A stretch of 47,795 nucleotides of DNA from Microcaldota archaeon (GTDB taxonomy: Archaea; Micrarchaeota; Micrarchaeia; Anstonellales; Bilamarchaeaceae). The position numbers were made by a program, and so were the translations under genes. The notes beneath the pieces were generated by a model. It was not told where the DNA came from. It saw nothing but the letters and a program-made list of their open reading frames with translations, and did not search any database. Of this stretch, positions 25,376 through 32,730 are shown one piece after another (positions within the stretch are counted from its first letter, which is position 1; each line of letters starts with the position of its first letter). The stretch is from the NCBI GenBank assembly GCA_018304385.1, contig JAGVWJ010000009.1, forward strand, positions 1 to 47,795. Direction: 5' to 3'.

Positions 25376-26402
25376 ATGAGCACCTATTTTAGAAAAATTA
25401 TCGCATTAGTGCTAGCTGGACACTTTACATTTGCACCTGCCAAAGGCATTGCACAAGTGCTAGGGGGCGGGCCCCCTAGCGCAACCCCCAATGAATTTAA
25501 TAGATTTAAAAACTCTTCAGGACAAGATAGTAATATGGCGAATGGTACGGCAGTCAAAGAGAGGCGTTTTGACTTAGCAGAGTTAGAAGGTACATACACT
25601 AGAATAATGGCAGCGAGCAAACCAGACATTCCTTCAAATTTATCTTTATACCAACAAGGCCAGCTTCTAACATATTGTTTCTTCCAGTTCTATAAACTAC
25701 CACCAAATGAAAGACAAAATAGTGAAGATGGAAAAAAGTTATATGCTATAATTACAAAACTTTATGAAAATAGTAATCAAACACAATTTAAAAAAGGGCT
25801 TTGGGACGTAGAACTTCAAAAAGAAATATTTAGTAGGGATCCCTCATTCGCTAGTTATAAGGACTCAATGGATAAATACGGAGAATACATAGAGAAATGG
25901 GAAAAGGAAGGAAGAATGCCTTTGCCTCTTCTTACTTATTTGCTTGAAGGGCATGATATAACAGAACCTACATTAAAACCAATTCCAGTTAGAGTAGAAA
26001 ACCCAACACTAGTAGATGATGCAACATTAGAGGATTTTAGCAATCGTATAGGGGCAGGTACCTCATTTGTAAAATCAAGAGATGAAAAACTAAAAAAGTT
26101 AAACAAAAAATTTAGAGAATTATTTGAGGTAAATGAAGAAATAGCATCAGATATTCTAAAGGCAGTGCTAACTGCATACTGGTTATCAACTAGGCAGGAT
26201 CACGCATTATTTATAGATTGGTTTAATCAAGCAGATAAGAAAGTGTTAGCAACGCAGGTAACTACGCTTACGCGTGCAAAAACACCATTCACACCTCATA
26301 AACCAGTTCAAAGAATGTTTGATGACTGGAAAAAGAAATATGAGGCAGCAGAAGCTGAAAAAAGCGAAGAACAACGGGCAATGGAAGTTATATGGCAAAA
26401 AA
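25376..26402 (+). CDS. Secreted giant protein, N-terminal part before a frameshift
   Basis: This frame encodes about 342 meaningful residues and reaches a stop at 26410 a few codons after a run of six A (26397-26402). The sequence continues sensibly in the +1 frame (MEVIWQK into KVTDNGVEKIVGGF), so this and 26403-30350 form one protein of about 1657 residues interrupted by a one-base shift. The N-terminus is a clear signal peptide (KIIALVLAGHFTFAPAKGIAQ), so the protein is exported. The rest of this part is helical and charged. A GC-rich palindromic element at 25457-25489 encodes GGGPPSATP just after the cleavage site. ATG 25376 has no ribosome site and follows an AT-rich promoter, so it may be leaderless. 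Confidence 0.8.
25457..25489 (-). repeat. GC-rich palindromic element, copy 1
   Basis: The ten-base arms GCTAGGGGGC and GCCCCCTAGC surround GG at 25459-25480, preceded on the minus strand by GGGGGTTGC. Read on the minus strand it begins GGGGGTTGCGCTAGGGG, the same 17 bases that begin the element at 43964-43992 on the plus strand. It stands out in an AT-rich genome and lies inside a coding frame, adding Gly/Pro residues after the signal peptide. Confidence 0.7.
26397..26402 (+). other. Frameshift site in a run of six A
   Basis: Removing one A (or slipping +1) at this run joins the frame from 25376 to the frame ending at 30350 without loss of sequence pattern. It may be a sequencing or assembly error, a recent inactivating mutation, or programmed slippage. 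Confidence 0.75.
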
Positions 26403-29400
26403 GTTACTGATAATGGTGTAGAAAAAATAGTTGGCGGATTTGAGAATGAGCCAACTAGCCAGGCATTTGATTATATCTCGCATAGATTAGCTTATCTTCG
26501 TTTAAGAGAAGAATATTTGAAAAAATTTGGAGTAGACGAAAGAGAAGAACTAGCTGCCATTAAGAAAGACCATGAAATTCTAGAAAAATGGTTAGATCAG
26601 CTTAATATTCGCACAGATGAAGGAACACTAGAAAGCAGACTTAATATTGTAAGAGCAGGACTGGTAGTTATACAAGGGTCATATTTCTCAGCAAGCTTGG
26701 AGAATCTTTCAGTTGTTGATAATCTTAGAAATTTGCAAGCAACAAATAGAGAATTATATGAAATATATAAGAAATTTGTATTAAAGATTGATGAAAGAAC
26801 CGGCAGATTCTTTGTTGGCATAAATCCAAATGCAAGGGATTTCTTAAACCAGCTAACATATATAATCGCAGATAGATTTAGCCAGGAAAATGTAAGACAA
26901 GGTAAAGAAATCTGGAGTAGAGAAGGCTATCATGATTCCGCATTGCCTACAATACAGCAGCAAAAAGAGGGCTCGCTAGAGGGTTTAACAGGCCTAGGTG
27001 TTAGCGAGCTAAAGCCATTGCTTGCAGTTATGTTCCTTGATTATTATAAGACAGCAGCCAATAGCGGTGTACTAAGTCCAGAAGAGAAAAAACTAGTTGC
27101 AACAACGCTAGCAAAGCTGTATTATATTGAGCCTTTATTAGCTGTAAAATACCTTGCTTCTATAAAACACGTAGCTGAAATCTGCATAGACAATCCTGGT
27201 GCATACTTCCAAGGATTAACTGCGTTGTCAGCCAGGATAGACACAGAGGTCGCACCTATTTACTCAACAGTAACACCTTTCCGCGTTGGACTTGATTTAA
27301 ACATTAGAAGGGTAATAAACAAACTGGACATGGCATTTGATGATATAATGGTAATAAGCGCTGGTGCGCTTGCCAGATTTACAAGATATACCTTACTTGA
27401 TAGAAATCTAGAGCTTAATTTAGGAAGGCCGCCACATGAGATTGTGCAAAAACCGCCAGGATATAAGTATCCACTTACGCTTGGCTTGGAAAGGAAATTA
27501 GGATTTGGGCCACCATATCCGTTTCCAAACTATTTGATTACTACACCTATAGTAAACCCAATATCCAGAGGCGCAGTAGTTAACGCATATCCATATGGAG
27601 GCGGTGTTCAATTGCCACAGCTAAGGCTTTACACCATGCCATCTGGCGCAGATGCAGTAAAGGCAAGCATGGAGTCATATTTATGGCCATCCCATCCAGT
27701 GCTTAACATAGCTGAATTTCTACCTGGTGCATATATATCGCCTCTAAGCGCTACGCAACTGGTTAATGAAATAAATCGTGCATTTATATCGCGATTAGCG
27801 CCAGGTTATGAATTCTCTCCAATTGGCGGTGGCGGTGCAATGGGATTAAGGGGCAGATCCACAGAGGCACAGACATTAGGAGAAATGTTTGAAGATGTAG
27901 AATGGGGCGGTGGCGGATTAGGCTCGATTATTACACCTACTGGCGGTATATCTGCTGGTGGTTTAGCTGATGGTAGATATTTATTTGCAGGCATGAGTGC
28001 AATTGGTGTGCCTATTGGCCACATACCATTTGCATCTGCAATTACAGCTGGAAAAGAAGGAAGAAAGAAAGAAGAAATAGGCATAGACAGCTTTGCTGGT
28101 GGTTACGAGCGCTTGGATGATGAATCAAAACGCTTGCTACTTGATTCTGTTAAAACAGCATGGGATCCAAATAATCCAAGTGAAACAATAATAACAGTGA
28201 ATAGACAGGAAAACGCTGAGGGCAAGGCATGGATGACTGCAAGATATTTCTACATAGATAAGGAAGGAACGATTTATGAATTAAAAGGCGGAACAAATGA
28301 TTTTGTAGAAATGCTTAATTACATGGCTGGTTATGGAGACAAAAACTTTAATACGCCTGCAACATATGCATGGAATATTGAGCCAGATATAGATCGTGGT
28401 GGTGGCGCATTAGCAATTGATATTGGCAAATATGCAGGCATGCTTCATATGCAGGCAGTACCATTCTTTACTAAACAGGGCGAGCCACAACCAATGTTAC
28501 TGGAATGGACACATGGAGATGCTTACACTGAAGATATTGAACCAGGAAAAACAAGAACCTATGAGCTCGTGCTCCCAGGTAAATGGCTAAAGCTAAAGCC
28601 ACCTGCTGCAGAAGGAGAAGAAAGAAAAGAACGAGAATATGTTATACAAGAGGGTATATTCACTTGGAGAACTGTTGAGGATGTGGATGCATGGGAAACC
28701 ACAGTTGGTGTTGGTTTAGGAACATCACCATCTGGTATGATTGGCCGTGGCGGCGTATTTAGAAAAGCAATGACACCAAAAACACCATGGGATCTATTTG
28801 GCTGGCAGCTAAAGGCACGCGGGGCAGGATTATATTACGAAATGGGCGCAACAAATTTAGAAGCACTAGCACTATTGCAAGAATCAGAAGAATCAAGAGA
28901 GTTTGTAGAAAATATCCATAGGATAGGTGTCACACTTTATGGCCAAGGCGAATTATCAAACAAAATGTTAATGGGCGCTTTAGCGCATGTTGTACCGCAG
29001 TTCACTACGCAAAACGGGGATTTTGAATTTGATCGAGCGCTTTGGCGATTCATAGGAACATTAAAGGCATTAGATGCGATTGGGAAGCTGGATATTGCAA
29101 GGATACAAGGACTAGACACTATGATGAATGATTACAATGGCCTCATGACAAATGTCCGCAGAAATCCAGCAGAAGCTGAAAGATTACTTAATAACTTTAG
29201 GGCGCAGAATGTTGAAAATATAAGAAGGGTATTTGATAATTATTACTTAGGAGTGCAGATTAACAGGGATATGTCTTTAGAATTTAATCTTTTGAGTAGA
29301 GAAGAGGGAGATTGGATTAGTAATTTCAAAAACCCTGAAACAATATATGGTAGATTCCTCTGGACATTTGGCAATGATTTCTGGCGTGCATTCTCATCTA

Positions 29401-30350
29401 TCCCCATTCATGTAACTGCACCAGGATTATTGCCACAGCAAACAATTGGAATAGCTGGTACTGGACTTGGTTTTGATGCATTTGAAGGATTCTGGGGGCA
29501 GCGTATTGCATTTGATGTTGGTATACTTTTAGTAAATAAAGCTAGGGGTGGCGCACCTCCAGATTGGGGCAAGCCAGGTGCATTTGTTCAGGGTGCTGCG
29601 CAATTATTTTCAAATATAGCAGATGATTACAGCGGCTATAAAGAACTGGAAAGAAAATATAAAGAGCATAGTGATGCGATAAAAGAAGCGAACTTTAGTA
29701 AGATACCAAATGAAATATTACAGCTAGTTTGCAATAGTATACATGAGGATATAATATCTCCATCAGTGTTAGCAAAAATAAGGCGCGGCGAACAGGTGAT
29801 ATTAACACCAGAACAGACAGGCGCATTATTAAGCGCATTATACTCTTGGTTTTATGATGAGAGACTCAAAATAGAAAAGGTATTCAACGGCCATATGCGC
29901 TCGTATATCGGATTTGGCACATATGTCTTTAATGATAACATATTCTTTGATATTGGTGCATTTGTTGAGCATGTTGATAAACTAAAGGCATATGCTATAC
30001 TAGCAAAAAGAGAGGAGTGGAGCGCTTTTGCTGGTGCTGATTATAACATTACAAGAAATCTTATTCTTGGCACTGTTGCAGGTGTGCAATTCACTGGCCA
30101 GGAACAAGCAGGTGGTGGCGTTTCAATAAGATATAAGTTCCCTGCACCATTTGGAGAACTAGCAGGATTTTCATACATACGCTCAAGAGACCCACCTGCG
30201 TATTCACCACCAGCTTATGCACCACATAGGTTTGGCGGCACGCCTGAGTTTGGTTTCATTGTATTCTATACAATCGGTGAGCAAACACCATTACTACAAT
30301 CAGTTATGCAACCAGGAACAGCAGTGCCTACTAGGGGCACAGGATATTAA
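26403..30350 (+). CDS. Secreted giant protein, C-terminal part after the frameshift, with barrel-like strands
   Basis: About 1315 residues continue the protein begun at 25376. The open frame extends back to 26274, but codons before 26403 overlap the true upstream frame and read as noise. The first 400 residues are helical. From about residue 330 on there are Gly-rich segments (SPIGGGGAMGLRG, WGGGGLGSIITPTGGISAGG) and many alternating strands with aromatics (AWETTVGVGLGTSPSGMIGRGGVF, QTIGIAGTGLGFDAFEGF). The last 150 residues (SYIGFGTYVFNDNIFFDIGAFV, WSAFAGADYNITRNLILGTVAG, GGGVSIRYKF) resemble consecutive transmembrane beta-strands. No catalytic motif is seen. With an N-terminal signal peptide this suggests a surface or outer-layer protein. 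It resembles the protein at 36194-40660 in the order of strand and helical blocks. Confidence 0.8.
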   Translation, partial: VTDNGVEKIVGGFENEPTSQAFDYISHRLAYLRLREEYLKKFGVDEREELAAIKKDHEILEKWLDQLNIRTDEGTLESRLNIVRAGLVVIQGSYFSASLENLSVVDNLRNLQATNRELYEIYKKFVLKIDERTGRFFVGINPNARDFLNQLTYIIADRFSQENVRQGKEIWSREGYHDSALPTIQQQKEGSLEGLTGLGVSELKPLLAVMFLDYYKTAANSGVLSPEEKKLVATTLAKLYYIEPLLAVKYLASIKHVAEICIDNPGAYFQGLTALSARIDTEVAPIYSTVTPFRVGLDLNIRRVINKLDMAFDDIMVISAGALARFTRYTLLDRNLELNLGRPPHEIVQKPPGYKYPLTLGLERKLGFGPPYPFPNYLITTPIVNPISRGAVVNAYPYGGGVQLPQLRLYTMPSGADAVKASMESYLWPSHPVLNIAEFLPGAYISPLSATQLVNEINRAFISRLAPGYEFSPIGGGGAMGLRGRSTEAQTLGEMFEDVEWGGGGLGSIITPTGGISAGGLADGRYLFAGMSAIGVPIGHIPFASAITAGKEGRKKEEIGIDSFAGGYERLDDESKRLLLDSVKTAWDPNNPSETIITVNRQENAEGKAWMTARYFYIDKEGTIYELKGGTNDFVEMLNYMAGYGDKNFNTPATYAWNIEPDIDRGGGALAIDIGKYAGMLHMQAVPFFTKQGEPQPMLLEWTHGDAYTEDIEPGKTRTYELVLPGKWLKLKPPAAEGEERKEREYVIQEGIFTWRTVEDVDAWETTVGVGLGTSPSGMIGRGGVFRKAMTPKTPWDLFGWQLKARGAGLYYEMGATNLEALALLQESEESREFVENIHRIGVTLYGQGELSNKMLMGALAHVVPQFTTQNGDFEFDRALWRFIGTLKALDAIGKLDIARIQGLDTMMNDYNGLMTNVRRNPAEAERLLNNFRAQNVENIRRVFDNYYLGVQINRDMSLEFNLLSREEGDWISNFKNPETIYGRFLWTFGNDFWRAFSSIPIHVTAPGLLPQQTIGIAGTGLGFDAFEGFWGQRIAFDVGILLVNKARGGAPPDWGKPGAFVQGAAQLFSNIADDYSGYKELERKYKEHSDAIKEANFSKIPNEILQLVCNSIHEDIISPSVLAKIRRGEQVILTPEQTGALLSALYSWFYDERLKIEKVFNGHMRSYIGFGTYVFNDNIFFDIGAFVEHVDKLKAYAILAKREEWSAFAGADYNITRNLILGTVAGVQFTGQEQAGGGVSIRYKFPAPFGELAGFSYIRSRDPPAYSPPAYAPHRFGGTPEFGFIVFYTIGEQTPLLQSVMQPGTAVPTRGTGY

Positions 30351-30409
30351 AGCCCAGAAATAAAGAGAGATTATTAAATATTATTGAATTAATCAAAACA
30401 GGTGAAATT

Positions 30410-30811
30410 ATGCGATTGGAATTTTTAGATTTTGAATCTTCTGAAGCAAGAAAGAATAGCAATAGCGCTCCGCAGAGCATAAATACAAACATAGATATAA
30501 CTAATGCGCGATTAGAAAAGGATCTTATGACGATTAATTTCTCTTATACTGCATCTTATATTCCGGATAATAGCTATGTTCGTATTGGCGGAAAGGCAAG
30601 CTTTAGCGGGTCAGAAACAAAGGCTGCTTTCGAGGAATGGAAAAAAACAAAGAAAGTAGGCGGAGCTGCTGGAGAGCAGATTGTGAATTTAATAAATTAT
30701 AGCGCTTCGATAAATGCAATTTTTATTGCGCGCGTGTTTAATCTTACGCCACCTATTGTACCGCCAACTATAAAGCTCGTAGAAGGAAATGCAAGGCCAA
30801 ATAAGAAGTAA
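30410..30811 (+). CDS. Small conserved archaeal protein, SecB-like type
   Basis: 133 residues. The central part (TINFSYTASYIPDNSYVRIGGKASFSG) is a run of beta-strands, followed by a helix (AAFEEWKKTKKVGGAAGEQIVNLINYSASINAIFIARVFNL). It ends in NLTPPIVPPTIKLV, which matches the LARxLNLPPPIPLP ending of an archaeal family that I associate with SecB-like folds. A chaperone-like or regulatory role is possible but unproven. ATG 30410 has a good GGTGA site four bases upstream. It sits just after the secreted giant protein, which would be a natural client if it is a chaperone; that link is inference. Confidence 0.65.
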   Translation: MRLEFLDFESSEARKNSNSAPQSINTNIDITNARLEKDLMTINFSYTASYIPDNSYVRIGGKASFSGSETKAAFEEWKKTKKVGGAAGEQIVNLINYSASINAIFIARVFNLTPPIVPPTIKLVEGNARPNKK

Positions 30812-30839
30812 TATAATATTTAGGTTCTAATTTTAGGAT

Positions 30840-31439
30840 ATGGAATTTGAATATAAGGATGGCAAATTAGTTATAAAAAAGGAACTTCTTAATTTAGATC
30901 AATTTGTATTATCGTTTGTTAAGTTACTTGAGGCAGCGAATATAAAATATGTAATTGTATCTGGATATGTTGGTATTTTCTTTGGAAGAAGTAGGAATAC
31001 AGAGGATATAGACATACTTATAGAGCGCTGCGGTAAAGAAACTTTTACAAACTTTTGGAATCTTACTATAAATAAATTTGGATGTATGAATGCAACTAAT
31101 GTAGATAGTGCCTACAAAAATTATCTAAGCGAGAACAGCGCCTTAAGATTCCACGAAAAAGATAAATTTATACCAAATGCCGAATTAAAATTCATTAAAA
31201 ACGAGATAGATAAATTTACCTTAGATCATCGACTAGAGATATTATTTAATAGCAACAGGTTGTTTTTTTCACCTTTTGAAATCCAAGTAGCATATAAACT
31301 ATACATGGGATCAGAAAAAGATATTGAGGATGCAAGATTTGTATATAAATTGTTCTATGATAAAATAAATAAGAGATTACTTAATGAACTTTTAGTAATG
31401 CTAAAGGTTCCAAAAAATATGCTGTTTTATCTGGAGTGA
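30840..31439 (+). CDS. Nucleotidyltransferase-fold protein, toxin-antitoxin-like
   Basis: 199 residues. The segment NIKYVIVSGYVGIFFGRSRNTEDIDILIE (about 34-62) matches the nucleotidyltransferase strand-helix core with the DID acidic pair, and FTLDHRLEILF may supply the third acid. The middle is helical and the C-terminus (YKLYMGSEKDIEDARFVYKLF) is typical of archaeal minimal nucleotidyltransferases of the DUF6036/AbiEii-like group. A 53-residue gene begins seven bases after its stop, an arrangement like toxin-antitoxin pairs. No strong ribosome site precedes the ATG, so it may be leaderless from the AATATAATATTTAGG region just upstream. Confidence 0.8.
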   Translation: MEFEYKDGKLVIKKELLNLDQFVLSFVKLLEAANIKYVIVSGYVGIFFGRSRNTEDIDILIERCGKETFTNFWNLTINKFGCMNATNVDSAYKNYLSENSALRFHEKDKFIPNAELKFIKNEIDKFTLDHRLEILFNSNRLFFSPFEIQVAYKLYMGSEKDIEDARFVYKLFYDKINKRLLNELLVMLKVPKNMLFYLE

Positions 31440-31445
31440 GTCTGA

Positions 31446-31607
31446 ATGAAAAAAAGATTAAAATTAAAAATTGACCTAAAAGAACTTGCCAAAGACAAGA
31501 AAAAAAATTTTGAAGAAAGGCTTAAATTTATTGATGCCTACGTTGAGTGGTTAAAGAAAACACCAAATAAAATATGGTCAAGGCAACAAAAGCAAATGTT
31601 AGGCTAA
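31446..31607 (+). CDS. 53-residue partner of the nucleotidyltransferase
   Basis: A short basic, helical protein (LKIDLKELAKDKKKNFEERL, IDAYVEWLKKTPNKIWSRQQ). The ERLKFIDAYVEWLK...WSRQQ pattern is one I associate with small proteins encoded beside archaeal nucleotidyltransferases. It begins seven bases after the upstream stop and overlaps the convergent Trm56 gene by four bases (CTAA at 31604-31607). It is likely an antitoxin or accessory subunit. Confidence 0.7.
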   Translation: MKKRLKLKIDLKELAKDKKKNFEERLKFIDAYVEWLKKTPNKIWSRQQKQMLG

Positions 31608-32140
31608 TTCTTTATTATCTTCTTCCCTCTTTCACTAGGCTCAATTCTTATTTTTCCTTTAAATTGGTCATTAAAGCTTCGCTTCAATGGTTCGCTATTT
31701 GTAACGTGATCAAGAAATACTGCGAGTGCTGCAACCTCGCTATGCGGCTGTGATGTAATTGCAATGTTAAAGTCAGCAATCTCGTAAACCTCTTTTGGAA
31801 CTTGCTCGCCACCAACAATAATTAACAGCCCTGAGCAATCAGCCTTCAGCCTTGAGCCAATTTCTGGTAATGGTAAACCGTACATTGTTAGATGTACAAT
31901 TACAAATCCATTTTTCTTATATTCATTGATTATTTTCTCATAATTCTTCTCATATTTTATGCTAAATTCTCCGCCCCACTCTTTCGCAAGACGCGAGACA
32001 CTAGACTCAAGACTCCCATCATGTTGACCAGTATAGATTATTTCGCTAGCGCCAAATGCGCGTGCAACTAGTGCAACATGCGTTGTAATGCGCTCATCAC
32101 GAGGTAAGCGATGGCCTAAGCGAAGAATTGAGATTTTCAT
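31604..32140 (-). CDS. trm56: tRNA (cytidine-56) 2'-O-methyltransferase Trm56
   Basis: 178 residues. This archaeal SPOUT-class enzyme methylates the ribose of C56 in the tRNA T-loop. Diagnostic motifs are present: LRLGHRLPRDERITTHVALVARAFGA at the N-terminus, YTGQHD, HLTMYGLPLPE, and IIVGGEQVPKEVYEIADFNIAITSQPHSEVAALAVFLD forming the trefoil-knot SAM site. The frame is open upstream to 32293, but the family N-terminus begins at ATG 32140, so the longer form is rejected. Two stretches with 7-base periodicity (31822-31856 and 31986-32013) lie in its coding sequence without disturbing the conserved motifs. It converges with the upstream small gene with a four-base overlap. Confidence 0.95.
   Translation of the reverse strand: MKISILRLGHRLPRDERITTHVALVARAFGASEIIYTGQHDGSLESSVSRLAKEWGGEFSIKYEKNYEKIINEYKKNGFVIVHLTMYGLPLPEIGSRLKADCSGLLIIVGGEQVPKEVYEIADFNIAITSQPHSEVAALAVFLDHVTNSEPLKRSFNDQFKGKIRIEPSERGKKIIKN
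31822..31856 (+). repeat. 7-bp-period repeat inside trm56, 5 units
   Basis: Heptamers in register: TTAACAG, CCCTGAG, CAATCAG, CCTTCAG, CCTTGAG. The minus strand reads CTGAAGG/CTCAAGG, the same core as the arrays near 25.3 and 43.4 kb. It encodes the GSRLKADCSGLL stretch of Trm56. Confidence 0.55.
31986..32013 (+). repeat. 7-bp-period repeat inside trm56, 4 units
   Basis: Heptamers GCAAGAC, GCGAGAC, ACTAGAC, TCAAGAC share the ending AGAC in perfect register. It encodes SLESSVSRL in a surface-type helix of Trm56, where family members vary. Confidence 0.55.
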
Positions 32141-32191
32141 AAATACTCTTCTCTGCACATACTTAAAAATCCTTTTATAATAAATCAAATT

Positions 32192-32725
32192 ATGGGGCCA
32201 AAAACTAAAACCAGTGAAGCAAAGGATGTAGAAGCAGCAGTTGATTTGCTTGTTTCTTTTGCAAAGACAAACGACCCTGAGCAAAAAAGACAATTTATTG
32301 AAATTTTAAACGAAAAAGGCAGATCAAAGGAATTCCAACAGGAATTTATAAAAATGACAAAAAATGATCCTATTATCGGGCCTCTAATAAATGCACTAAT
32401 AGAACTTAATAAAGTTAAAAACCAAAAGGCTGAAACTGATCCTAACCAGCTCTTAGCTGCAATAGAAGATTGTAATAGCTTTTTTGGCAGACTGTCACTA
32501 CCAGCACAGAGTGACGTAGCAAAAGAAGTTAGCAGCTTAATAGAAAAATATGGTACTGATTTTATTGTTCTCATGCATAAAAATAGGGAAGAAGCAAAAA
32601 TAGCAAGCCCAAATGAACGGGTATTCGTTATGAGCACCAGGGAATTAAGTCTCCCATACCTACTTCTTGATATAGAACAAACAAGGGTTATGCTAGATGA
32701 ACTGGAAAAAGCTGTAAAAGAGTAG
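32192..32725 (+). CDS. Helical protein, first gene of a large-protein operon
   Basis: 177 residues, charged and helical (AKDVEAAVDLLVSFAKTNDPEQKRQFIEIL, LIEKYGTDFIVLMHKNREEAK), with no signal peptide, membrane segment or recognisable family. A TATA-like TACTTAAAAAT at about 32159-32169 lies about 27 bases before the ATG, which points to a leaderless transcript, divergent from trm56. The stop is five bases before the next gene, so it should be cotranscribed with the two giant genes that follow and may be an accessory or chaperone for them. Confidence 0.75.
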   Translation: MGPKTKTSEAKDVEAAVDLLVSFAKTNDPEQKRQFIEILNEKGRSKEFQQEFIKMTKNDPIIGPLINALIELNKVKNQKAETDPNQLLAAIEDCNSFFGRLSLPAQSDVAKEVSSLIEKYGTDFIVLMHKNREEAKIASPNERVFVMSTRELSLPYLLLDIEQTRVMLDELEKAVKE

Positions 32726-32730
32726 GTAAA

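Noticed and set aside
25459..25480. GC-rich palindrome as a transcription terminator
   Set aside because: It lies at the beginning of a long coding frame after a signal peptide and has no T-run, so a repeat element is the better reading.
32141..32293. Extended N-terminus of Trm56 in the open frame to 32293
   Set aside because: The extra residues are Cys/Phe-rich and unlike the family, which starts at MKISILRLGHR. The extension also covers the start of the opposite gene at 32192.
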